Shown: one piece after another, positions 1 to 5,218 of the stretch
How the letters are laid out: each line of letters starts with the position of its first letter
Numbering within the stretch: position 1 is the first letter of the stretch
DNA from: an uncultured Clostridia bacterium
GTDB lineage: Bacteria > Bacillota > Clostridia > Christensenellales > UBA1242
Length of the DNA stretch: 5,218 nucleotides
Assembly: GCA_946635125.1 (NCBI GenBank)
Contig: CAMPBB010000046.1
Coordinates: 1-5,218, forward strand
Direction: 5' to 3'
The notes under the pieces: model-generated
The model's input: only the letters and a program-made list of their open reading frames with translations
What the model was told of the DNA's origin: nothing
Database searches by the model: none
Translations under genes and position numbers: made by a program

Positions 1-26
1 GGTAATATAAATAGTTTAAGTTTTTT

Positions 27-389
27 TTATATTTCATAAGTTTTTTCCTTGTTTATTATCAAAGTTGATTTTGGTGTGAAAACAAAAACACCTTCATCAA
101 GTTTTGAAAAGTTTGATTTTGAACCAATGCTTGCCCCAAAAATGAAGTCAATGCTTCGTTGTCTGTCGGCTGTTTTTAGGCTGTTTATGTCCAAAATCAT
201 GTGTTGGTGTCCACTCAAAAATTCAGCAATATCGGTCATTTCACCAAGTGTTTTTGGGCGAAAAACAGCAAGTTTTTGTTTAAAACAGTCACATTGATTG
301 TTTTTTCTTAGGTTAAAGTTTGTCGTTTTTTTGTCTTCACTTGTTTGGTGTATTCCAAAAGAAGACAAAACATAGTCCCAAAAACTCAC
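27..389 (-). CDS. sepF: SepF-like cell division protein (120 aa)
   Basis: In Gram-positive bacteria SepF binds the C-terminal tail of FtsZ, attaches to the membrane through an N-terminal amphipathic helix and organises FtsZ filaments at the septum. The sequence fits this. Residues 1-12 (MSFWDYVLSSFG) resemble the amphipathic membrane anchor. Residues 13-37 are a short polar linker rich in Lys, Asn and Gln with a C-D-C at 33-35. Residues about 38-113 match the SepF core: an AVFRPKTLGEMTDIAEFL start, MILDINSL strand, DRQRSIDFIFG helix with the conserved glycine, then VFVFTPKSTLII. Length is a little below the roughly 150 aa of Bacillus SepF, mainly from a short linker. I chose the GTG at 389 because GGGAGG lies 6 nt upstream; a longer frame to TTG at 437 has no such site and would start inside the promoter. 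The gene has its own promoter and points away from the 621 operon. Nothing resembling a terminator is visible in bases 1-26, so cotranscription with a gene beyond the edge is possible. Confidence 0.87.
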   Translation of the reverse strand: MSFWDYVLSSFGIHQTSEDKKTTNFNLRKNNQCDCFKQKLAVFRPKTLGEMTDIAEFLSGHQHMILDINSLKTADRQRSIDFIFGASIGSKSNFSKLDEGVFVFTPKSTLIINKEKTYEI

Positions 390-395
390 TTTAAG

Positions 396-401
396 CCTCC
401 C
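396..401 (-). promoter_or_regulatory. Ribosome binding site that sets the sepF start
   Basis: Reading the minus strand, GGGAGG is followed by CTTAAA and then GTG at 389-387. A 6-nt spacing is ideal. The alternative TTG start at 437 has no purine-rich site before it, so this element decides the start. Confidence 0.8.
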
Positions 402-408
402 AAACACT

Positions 409-437
409 ATTTTAGCAAAAACTAGTTTGTTTTGCAA
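409..437 (-). promoter_or_regulatory. sigma-A-type promoter of sepF
   Basis: On the minus strand the -35 is TTGCAA (432-437) and the -10 is TAAAAT (409-414). The spacer is exactly 17 bp and ends in TGC, giving an extended -10. Transcription should start near 402-403, so the leader would be only about 14 nt and begin almost at the Shine-Dalgarno sequence. Confidence 0.68.
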
Positions 438-540
438 TTTAATTTTAACTCATAAAAAATAAATAATTTTGTTATTTGTTCGAATTTTGCCATTTTAAAC
501 AAATTTTGGCATAAAAAGGGGTGGAAAACCTTGTTATAAT

Positions 541-565
541 CATATTTAATCAATTTTAAAATATG
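541..565. promoter_or_regulatory. Imperfect palindrome upstream of the 621 promoter, possible operator
   Basis: CATATTT (541-547) and AAATATG (559-565) are perfect 7-nt inverted arms around an 11-nt AT-rich centre. The right arm ends 3 bp before the -35 hexamer at 569. The position suits a regulator binding site, but in DNA this AT-rich a 7-bp inverted repeat can arise by chance. Confidence 0.25.
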
Positions 566-568
566 GTA

Positions 569-597
569 TTGCAAATTGTTTTGTTTTGTGTTATAAT
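569..597 (+). promoter_or_regulatory. sigma-A-type promoter of the two-gene operon at 621
   Basis: The -35 is TTGCAA (569-574) and the -10 is a perfect TATAAT (592-597), with a 17-bp spacer and TGT just before the -10. Transcription should start near 604, making the leader about 17 nt with GGTGGAG (604-610) at its very 5' end. Confidence 0.78.
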
Positions 598-620
598 ACC
601 CATGGTGGAGAACAAAAGAA

Positions 621-1376
621 ATGGAACAAAATAATATTTCATTTAAGGAAATAGTTGAAAGAGCCAACGAGCGTTTAACTGACAAAAAATTGATTGTAGA
701 TTGCCGTGTTGTGCCACTTAAAGACGCACTTTTAAAAAATAACATAAAAATTAATAACTCAAAGTTTGAAAGTGGACTATATTTGGTTGAGCAAATGCTT
801 GCATCTTATAGCGTAGACAAACGCTCACAACTTGTTGGAGTGATTTCCGCAGATGACAGATTGATAATTCGTGATATATATTTCAACGCACAAAGAGACA
901 TTGTTGAAGCAACAAAGCGTATTGCCAAAGTTGGAATTTTGATGCCAAATCTTCAAAAAATGATGTCAAGTGACACGCTTCTTTCTTCTCTTGAGGAATA
1001 TGGCATGTGTTATGACTTTTCAAAAATAATAGATTATGTTCAAAAAAATGATTTTAAAACAGCTGAAATCATTGCATCAAGAGATTGGTTTGTTATGAGA
1101 AGCATAAATTACTTTTTAAAAGCCAAAAAAATTGCAAACAACATGTCTAGCCCAATAACAAAAGAAAATGTTGCAAACATGAACAAAACACTTAAAGGGA
1201 TTGTGGAACAACAAGACAAATATTACGACGAAAAAATTTCATTTCCATCAGGGCTTGAAGTAACACCAAAAAATCAAAAAGAAAGAAAAATAAGAGATGT
1301 TAACGCAGCAATTAACAGAGATTTGAACAAAATTGAAAAAACATGCAAACTTGAAAATGCACTTTCATTAAAATAG
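621..1376 (+). CDS. Hypothetical protein, first gene of a two-gene operon (251 aa)
   Basis: I do not recognise this protein. It has no signal peptide, no hydrophobic stretch long enough for a membrane segment and no catalytic motif I can name, so it is probably cytoplasmic. It reads as mostly alpha-helical. The densest helical part is about 76-170, with amphipathic runs such as RDIYFNAQRDIVEATKRI (84-101) and SLEEYGMCYDFSKIIDYV (123-140). The C-terminal third (about 180-251) is rich in Lys and Asn and looks like a charged helix with basic character. The ATG at 621 follows GGTGGAG (604-610) by 10 nt and is the first in-frame start after a strong promoter. The stop is 17 nt before the next start, so the two genes are almost certainly cotranscribed. 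Codon use matches its neighbours, with no sign of recent transfer. That it is a real gene is well supported by promoter, RBS and length; its function is unknown. Confidence 0.82.
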   Translation: MEQNNISFKEIVERANERLTDKKLIVDCRVVPLKDALLKNNIKINNSKFESGLYLVEQMLASYSVDKRSQLVGVISADDRLIIRDIYFNAQRDIVEATKRIAKVGILMPNLQKMMSSDTLLSSLEEYGMCYDFSKIIDYVQKNDFKTAEIIASRDWFVMRSINYFLKAKKIANNMSSPITKENVANMNKTLKGIVEQQDKYYDEKISFPSGLEVTPKNQKERKIRDVNAAINRDLNKIEKTCKLENALSLK

Positions 1377-1393
1377 ATTAAAAGGAGACAAAA

Positions 1394-2302
1394 ATGGCAC
1401 TAAAAACACCAAAAGAATTATTTGAAGACGAAATTGATTACAACCCAGATTTTGTCCCAACAGATTATGAACAAAAAAACAACTTGTTTTGGCATGTGCC
1501 AGCTTTTTTGGAAGATAACTCAAAGAACGAAAGATTAACTCAAATCACAGCAACAGAGGAGAACAAAGAAAACGGTGAAGAAGGAAATGCTTTTCGAAGA
1601 GCAAGACTAAAAGCAGTCACAGATTACACAAATGATGTTGTTTTCCCTGCTTTTGATGAAAAAGTTGAGTTTTTGTGGCTTGAACAAGAAAAAAGATATG
1701 ATGTTATTGCAAAAGCAGAACAACTTATTGTTAGAAGCCAATATAACTTTGGTTATGGGCAAAGTGGATTATATTTGGACTATACTAAACTATTAAATTT
1801 GCTAAGTGACGATGTTCCAATCTCACAAGCAGAAAAAATTATTGACAACAACTTGTTTTTGGGAAACATGGCAACTTATTATGTTTCACTTGTTAATGAC
1901 GGAAAAGTTCAAGGGTTGTGTGACACTGCAAAAAAGAACTATGAAAGAACCCTAAAACTTATGCAAAATGAACGCACACATTTTGTTTGCCCAGAAGAAA
2001 AAGATTATTCATTTAAATATGTTGAAGATGAGAATCAAAATGTTGTTATGAAGTTTTTTGATGAAGATTCAGATGAACCTGATTTGTTAAATGCGAGCGG
2101 ACCACAATTTTTGTGTGATGTGAAGTTATATAAGCAAAAAGAGATTGAATATTCAAAAGAAGTTGGCAACAAAGATAATGAAGTTAAAGCAAACATGGAA
2201 TTAAGAAATTTTGATGAACAATTAAAAATTCTTCAAAAGCACTCAAACGATGTTCTAGACAAAGAAGAAGCAAGAGTAAACAAAAATAGCATTCAGTTTT
2301 GA
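1394..2302 (+). CDS. Hypothetical acidic protein, second gene of the operon (302 aa)
   Basis: I do not recognise this protein. It has no signal peptide or transmembrane segment and is visibly acidic, with Glu/Asp clusters at 9-16 (LFEDEIDY), 55-64 and 222-230 (FDEDSDEPD). A Trp/Phe-containing N-terminal segment (LFWHVPAFLE, 31-40) precedes a Lys/Glu linker. A helical core follows at about 66-195, including VEFLWLEQEKRYDVIAKAEQ (91-110) and a Gly/Tyr-rich turn FGYGQSGLYLDY (119-130). The last 60 residues look like a charged, possibly coiled helix. Translation starts at ATG 1394 after AAAGGAG with ideal 6-nt spacing. The stop is TGA, and it lies inside the right arm of the terminator hairpin. 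Sharing a promoter with the 251-aa gene suggests the two products act together, perhaps as a complex, but that is inference. No function is proposed. Confidence 0.82.
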   Translation: MALKTPKELFEDEIDYNPDFVPTDYEQKNNLFWHVPAFLEDNSKNERLTQITATEENKENGEEGNAFRRARLKAVTDYTNDVVFPAFDEKVEFLWLEQEKRYDVIAKAEQLIVRSQYNFGYGQSGLYLDYTKLLNLLSDDVPISQAEKIIDNNLFLGNMATYYVSLVNDGKVQGLCDTAKKNYERTLKLMQNERTHFVCPEEKDYSFKYVEDENQNVVMKFFDEDSDEPDLLNASGPQFLCDVKLYKQKEIEYSKEVGNKDNEVKANMELRNFDEQLKILQKHSNDVLDKEEARVNKNSIQF

Positions 2303-2316
2303 ATGCTATTTTTTTT
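2282..2316. terminator. Bidirectional intrinsic terminator between convergent genes
   Basis: A perfect 14-bp stem pairs AAAAATAGCATTCA (2282-2295) with TGAATGCTATTTTT (2300-2313) around a GTTT loop. On the plus strand the right arm runs into eight T (2309-2316). On the minus strand the exit is TTTTT, G, TTT. It therefore ends both the 621-2302 operon and the 2318-3598 gene. It overlaps the end of the 302-aa gene, whose TGA is at 2300-2302, and lies one base beyond the stop of the minus-strand gene. Confidence 0.9.
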
Positions 2317-2317
2317 G

Positions 2318-3598
2318 TTAAAATTGTCTTCCAGGAGCTCTGCTGTTTTGTTGTTCGATTTCTTCTTTATTAACATCTGTTGCTCTTGCAACTCGTCGGC
2401 TGTTTCCTGTTTTTTTCTTTGGTTGATTTGTTTTTGGCTCTTCGGTTTTTTCTTTTACTTCTCTTTTTGGCTCTTGTTTTTTGATTTCAGTTTTGTTTTC
2501 AACTTTTTTTGCCTTTGATTGCGGAGCTCCGCCACCAGCCATTTTTGATGCCAACTCATTTTTGCCTAAACCTTTATATTTTGGATCTTTCCATTTTTCA
2601 GCTTTTGGGCCACCAGATTTTTTTGAACCGCCAGAAGCAATTTTAACGCTTCCTTTCACTGGTTTTTTCTCTGCTGGGGCTGGGGCGGCAGGTCCAGCAA
2701 CTTTAACAGGCGCCTCTTTTGCTTTTTTATATTCATCAGTAGATTTAATGTGTGTGCTTATTTGATTAACTTGATTTAAGTATTTCATAATAAGAATTTG
2801 AATTGCAATTTTGTAGGCTGGGGTGTCTTCAAGTTCGTCAAAATATGCTTCAAGAATTGATGTTAAAAGTTCATTTAGTGCTCTATATTTGTTTTTTGGA
2901 TTGTTCATGAAATATTTTTCCAAAGCAGCTCTTCTTTTGTTAAATTCACTCAAAACAAGAGTGCCTTGTGGAAGTTCATTAAGGATTTGAATTCTTGCGT
3001 TAAAAAAGCTTTCTTCCAAAACAAGATATTGGTCTTTGCTGGCACTTTTAACAGCATTTAAGTATTCAAATCTTTTGTTTATGTTAACTGCATCACCATT
3101 TAGAGCGCCGTCATCAGTTTCGTCAATGTTTGCAACGATGTGAAAAGCACGATAGCAATATTCTTTGTAATGCTCGTCAAACTTATATGTGTAAGTTGCA
3201 ACTGGGGTTGTTAAAATGTTTTGAATGTATCCGTTAACTTTGCTAACAACTTCCATTAGGTAAATTGTGCTTTCTTTTTTGTGGGTTTCTTTGTTTTCTT
3301 CACCCATTTTAAGAATAAAGTTAAAAGTGATTCCGTTTTTATATGGTGCTTTTAATTCTGTTCCAAACTCGTTTGTCACTCCAACAATTTTTTTAAGACC
3401 AGCCAGTTCTGTTAAAATTTCAACTGGAATAGAGTAGTGCCCATTTTCATCATAATTTCCAAGCAAGTTGTTTGAGATAACATCATATTTTCTGCTTGCC
3501 TTTAAAAGGGCGGTTTCAGAAGCTTTGCTTGCAAAACCTGTTTCAGAGTCCTCTCTTTCATATCTTTCATTTTCTTCTGTGATTTCTTTTTTGCTCAT
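2318..3598 (-). CDS. Hypothetical protein with a long Lys/Pro/Ala-rich C-terminal tail (426 aa)
   Basis: I do not recognise this protein. It has two parts. Residues 1-290 look folded and mixed alpha/beta: a charged start (1-20), a strand-rich zone at about 84-140 (ITFNFILKM, TIYLMEVVSKVNGYI, TPVATYTYKF), then a helical zone at about 175-290 (SFFNARIQILNEL, RRAALEKYF, YKIAIQILIMKYLNQVNQI). Residues 291-426 are low-complexity, basic and probably disordered, rich in Lys, Pro, Ala, Gly and Glu. One more structured-looking island, KWKDPKYKGLGKNELASKM (335-353), is embedded in the tail. There is no signal peptide or membrane segment, so the tail more likely contacts nucleic acid, ribosomes or an acidic partner than the cell wall; this is inference. 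The ATG at 3598 was chosen because GGAGGA lies 9 nt upstream, whereas the TTG at 3607 would abut that site. It has its own promoter and is convergent with the 621 operon, with a shared terminator. Locally higher GC at about 2520-2720 follows from Gly/Ala/Pro codons. Confidence 0.82.
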   Translation of the reverse strand: MSKKEITEENERYEREDSETGFASKASETALLKASRKYDVISNNLLGNYDENGHYSIPVEILTELAGLKKIVGVTNEFGTELKAPYKNGITFNFILKMGEENKETHKKESTIYLMEVVSKVNGYIQNILTTPVATYTYKFDEHYKEYCYRAFHIVANIDETDDGALNGDAVNINKRFEYLNAVKSASKDQYLVLEESFFNARIQILNELPQGTLVLSEFNKRRAALEKYFMNNPKNKYRALNELLTSILEAYFDELEDTPAYKIAIQILIMKYLNQVNQISTHIKSTDEYKKAKEAPVKVAGPAAPAPAEKKPVKGSVKIASGGSKKSGGPKAEKWKDPKYKGLGKNELASKMAGGGAPQSKAKKVENKTEIKKQEPKREVKEKTEEPKTNQPKKKTGNSRRVARATDVNKEEIEQQNSRAPGRQF

Positions 3599-3607
3599 AA
3601 AAAACAA

Positions 3608-3613
3608 TCCTCC
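3608..3613 (-). promoter_or_regulatory. Ribosome binding site that sets the 3598 start
   Basis: GGAGGA on the minus strand lies 9 nt before the ATG at 3598-3596. The in-frame TTG at 3605-3607 would directly touch this site and cannot be used with it, so the protein begins MSKKEITEEN. Confidence 0.78.
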
Positions 3614-3628
3614 ACTAAATTTGAACTA

Positions 3629-3657
3629 ATTTTAACACAATAACAAAAAAATAGCAA
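3629..3657 (-). promoter_or_regulatory. sigma-A-type promoter of the 426-aa protein gene
   Basis: On the minus strand the -35 is TTGCTA (3652-3657) and the -10 is TAAAAT (3629-3634). The spacer is 17 bp and ends in TGT, an extended -10. The start should be near 3622, giving a leader of roughly 24 nt. The -35 sits in the T-rich tail of the upstream gene's terminator. Confidence 0.6.
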
Positions 3658-3658
3658 A

Positions 3659-3695
3659 CAAAAATAAAAACAAGATTAGTTTTTAACCTTGTTTT
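3659..3695 (-). terminator. Intrinsic terminator of the CNNM/CorC-type gene
   Basis: On the minus strand AAAACAAG (3688-3695) pairs with CTTGTTTT (3667-3674). The stem extends inward through GTTA/TAAT with one G-U pair, for 12 bp around a 5-nt AAAAC loop. A T-rich run follows (TATTTTTG). The stop codon at 3676-3678 is in the descending arm, so the hairpin overlaps the last codons of the gene. The stem is AT-rich, so it is probably weaker than the one at 2282-2316. Confidence 0.68.
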
Positions 3696-5046
3696 CATTT
3701 TCATTTTCTTCAACTTCTTCAATTTTAATTAAAACTTTTTTAATTCTTTTGTTTTCAACTTGAAACAGTTTAAACACCATGTTGATTTTAACTTCATAAT
3801 AGTTTGCATCTTCATCAACTCTTTCGTCAATGGTTGAAAATGTAACTGTTTGACCTTCTCTTGGCACATTTTCTGTGAGTTCAAACAAAAATGCTCCAAG
3901 GCTTGTGTAACTCTTTTCTGGCATTCTTTCAATTTCAAGTTTTTCAAACAATTCTTCAAGTTCAATTTCAGCATCAGCAAGATATGTTCCATCAGCTTGT
4001 TTAACAAGCATTTCAGTGCTTCCAACTTCATCGTGCTCATCATAAAATTCACCCCAAACTTCTTCAATTGCGTCTTCAAGGGTTATAATTCCGTTTGTTC
4101 CACCATGTTCATCCAAAACAATTGCCATATGTTTTTTCTCTTGTTGCATTTTTCGAATTAGGTCATCAAGTTTCATGTTTTCGTTAACAAACATTGGTTT
4201 TGAAATGAGGTTTGAAATGTTTGCTGTGCCATTTGTTAACAAAGATGAAAAGAAATCTTTTTCAGACAAAACACCAACAATGTTGTCAATGTTTTTCTTA
4301 AATACTGGTATTCTTGAAAAGTTTGTGTCCAAAAACACTTGTTTAATTTTTTCAATGTTTTCGTTAATGTTTATTGCTGTAACATCAACTCTTGGCGTCA
4401 TTGCGTTATAAACAATTTTCTGGTCTAAGTCCAACACTCCTTGAATAATGTCGGCGTCTTTTTTGTCAATAACGCCTTCTTCTTCCATTGTGTCAATAAT
4501 GCTTTCAAGTTCTTCTTCGGTCACTTGTGGTTTTGCTTGTTGCTTGTTTTTCTTTAAAAGAGCTTGCTGATATTTGTTGAACAAAAAGGTTAGTGGGGTT
4601 AAGATTTTAATCACAACAAACAAGATGCCCGCAAACTTTAATGCAAGTTTTTCTGGGTTTTGTTTTGCCAAAGCTTTTGGAGTTATTTCACCACAAATAA
4701 GCAAAATAACCGTCATAATAACTGTGTTTAAAATGCTTGAAAGGGTTGGGTTTGCAATTGCTTCAGCAAACAAAAATGCACAAATTGTTGTTGAAGCGAT
4801 GTTCACAAGGTTGTTTCCAACCAAAATTGTTGAAAGAGTCATGTCATAGTGTTCGCAAATCCAAACAGCTTTTCTTGCTCCTTTTCTCTTTTCTTCTGCA
4901 TAGTGTTTCATTCGAACAGTGTTAACAGAAGTGAAAGCTGTTTCACTTCCACTAAAAAACGCTGAACAAGCAATTAACACAACCACCACAAGGCTTAATG
5001 TAACATTCAGTTGCCAGCTCAGGCTAGCAAGCATAATGGGGACCAT
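3676..5046 (-). CDS. CNNM/CorC-family membrane protein (DUF21-CBS-CorC_HlyC), probable Mg2+ transporter (456 aa)
   Basis: Proteins with this layout sit in the cytoplasmic membrane and move divalent cations, mainly Mg2+ (bacterial CorB/MpfA and animal CNNM); older annotations call them hemolysin-related. The full domain order is visible. The DUF21 transmembrane domain covers about 10-165, with a first hydrophobic helix at 15-32, the SGSETA signature at 32-37, GNNLVN at 78-83, GEITPK at 119-124 and further helices at about 83-95, 103-118 and 136-157. An acidic linker with EEELESIIDTMEEEGVI (177-193) follows. The CBS pair spans about 213-335, with MTPR (216-219), SRIPVF (244-249) and nucleotide-site motifs SEKD (261-264) and GIITLED (319-325). 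The CorC_HlyC domain is at about 345-440, followed by a Glu/Asn/Lys tail. Length is normal and the frame is intact. ATG 5046 follows AAGGAG (5057-5062) by 10 nt. It has its own promoter and terminator and looks monocistronic. Family placement is firm; the exact ion and direction of transport cannot be read from the sequence. Confidence 0.95.
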   Translation of the reverse strand: MVPIMLASLSWQLNVTLSLVVVVLIACSAFFSGSETAFTSVNTVRMKHYAEEKRKGARKAVWICEHYDMTLSTILVGNNLVNIASTTICAFLFAEAIANPTLSSILNTVIMTVILLICGEITPKALAKQNPEKLALKFAGILFVVIKILTPLTFLFNKYQQALLKKNKQQAKPQVTEEELESIIDTMEEEGVIDKKDADIIQGVLDLDQKIVYNAMTPRVDVTAININENIEKIKQVFLDTNFSRIPVFKKNIDNIVGVLSEKDFFSSLLTNGTANISNLISKPMFVNENMKLDDLIRKMQQEKKHMAIVLDEHGGTNGIITLEDAIEEVWGEFYDEHDEVGSTEMLVKQADGTYLADAEIELEELFEKLEIERMPEKSYTSLGAFLFELTENVPREGQTVTFSTIDERVDEDANYYEVKINMVFKLFQVENKRIKKVLIKIEEVEENENENKVKN

Positions 5047-5087
5047 AAATAATTTTCTCCTTACAATTTAATTTATTATATGCAATA

Positions 5088-5116
5088 ATTATAACATAAA
5101 GAAGAGATAAAGTAAA
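5088..5116 (-). promoter_or_regulatory. Likely promoter of the CNNM/CorC-type gene
   Basis: On the minus strand TTTACT (5111-5116) is a modest -35, followed by a 17-bp spacer ending in TGT and a perfect TATAAT (5088-5093). The start should be near 5081 with a leader of about 35 nt. A second TATAAT a few bases downstream has no fitting -35. I see no Mg2+-responsive leader or riboswitch in a leader this short. Confidence 0.6.
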
Positions 5117-5153
5117 GAGAAAGTGATAAAGCAATAAAATATTTAAAAATTTG

Positions 5154-5182
5154 TTGCAAAAATAACTTTGTTGTGATATACT
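5154..5182 (+). promoter_or_regulatory. sigma-A-type promoter of the tRNA-Leu gene
   Basis: TTGCAA (5154-5159), a 17-bp spacer ending in TGA, then TATACT (5177-5182). Transcription should begin near 5189, about 9 nt before the mature tRNA 5' end at 5198, which is typical for a tRNA gene read from its own promoter. Confidence 0.75.
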
Positions 5183-5197
5183 CATAAAGTAACTCGT

Positions 5198-5218
5198 GCA
5201 GGTGTGGCGGAATTGGTA
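5198..5218 (+). tRNA. tRNA-Leu, 5' fragment cut by the window edge
   Basis: The 21 bases fit tRNA positions 1-21: acceptor strand GCAGGTG, T8 and G9, then the D-arm GCGGAATTGGTA with the invariant A14 and GG. GGCGGAATTGGTA is the usual start of bacterial leucine tRNAs. Serine tRNAs, the other long-arm type, normally have a GGCCGAGTGG-like D-arm. The anticodon and 3' half lie outside the window, so the isoacceptor is unknown and further tRNAs may follow. Confidence 0.85.

Noticed and set aside
49..297. Plus-strand open frame opposite sepF
   Set aside because: It lies almost wholly within sepF in antisense, has no ribosome binding site I can see and no recognisable protein. Similar antisense frames opposite the 426-aa and CNNM-type genes were dropped for the same reason.
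387..437. Longer sepF frame starting at a TTG at 437, adding 16 residues
   Set aside because: The TTG overlaps the -35 hexamer of the promoter and has no ribosome binding site. GGGAGG points to GTG 389, and the shorter product begins like known SepF proteins.
490..511. TGCC...GGCA inverted repeat in the sepF/operon intergenic region
   Set aside because: Only 4 bp of pairing with a 14-nt or longer AT-rich loop that does not pair further; not distinguishable from chance.
520..528. Single DnaA-box-like sequence (TTTTCCACC on the minus strand)
   Set aside because: Only one imperfect copy, with no cluster and no dnaA or dnaN nearby, so there is no case for an origin.
2300..2320. TGA read as tryptophan (Mycoplasma-type code)
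   Set aside because: Read-through would run into the convergent gene past a strong terminator, and tryptophans in these proteins use TGG.
2521..2532. Perfect 12-bp palindrome GCGGAGCTCCGC
   Set aside because: It lies within coding sequence for Gly/Ala/Pro residues of the tail, has no loop or T-tract, and is explained by the GC-rich codons there.
3599..3607. Longer start (TTG at 3607) for the 426-aa protein
   Set aside because: It would leave only about 1 nt after the GGAGG site; ATG 3598 has workable spacing.

Overview
The window looks like chromosomal DNA from a low-GC, AT-rich Gram-positive-type bacterium (Bacillota/Firmicutes or a close relative). Four things point that way: strong GGAGG-type ribosome binding sites, sigma-A-like promoters with extended -10 elements, a SepF-type cell-division protein, and heavy use of A/T-ending codons. 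The genetic code appears standard. TGA ends the 302-residue gene inside a strong terminator hairpin, and visible tryptophans use TGG, which argues against a Mycoplasma-type code. I cannot assign a genus.

Layout: a short sepF-like gene (27-389, minus) sits at the left edge. Its start is a GTG at 389, fixed by a GGGAGG site and a well-formed promoter. About 230 bp of divergent intergenic DNA follows and holds the sepF promoter and the promoter of a plus-strand pair. The pair (621-1376 and 1394-2302) is a two-gene operon of soluble proteins I do not recognise, 251 and 302 aa, separated by 17 nt. A hairpin that works in both directions (2282-2316) closes this operon and also serves the convergent minus-strand gene 2318-3598. 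That gene encodes a 426-aa unrecognised protein with a folded-looking N-terminal part and a long Lys/Pro/Ala-rich tail. Upstream of it, also on the minus strand, is an intact CNNM/CorC-type membrane protein (3676-5046) with DUF21, paired CBS and CorC_HlyC domains, probably a Mg2+ (divalent cation) transporter. It has its own terminator, overlapping its stop codon. The last 21 bases are the 5' end of a tRNA-Leu read to the right from its own promoter.

How the parts relate: sepF, the CNNM gene and the tRNA are ordinary housekeeping functions with separate promoters. The three unrecognised genes fill the 3 kb between sepF and the CNNM gene and meet at a shared terminator. Their co-location suggests, but does not show, a common role. 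There is no integrase, transposase, CRISPR array, phage structural gene or toxin-antitoxin signature in view. The most notable features are these three unknown proteins and the uniform promoter style: five promoters, all with a 17-bp spacer and TGn before the -10, three or four of them with a TTGCAA-like -35.
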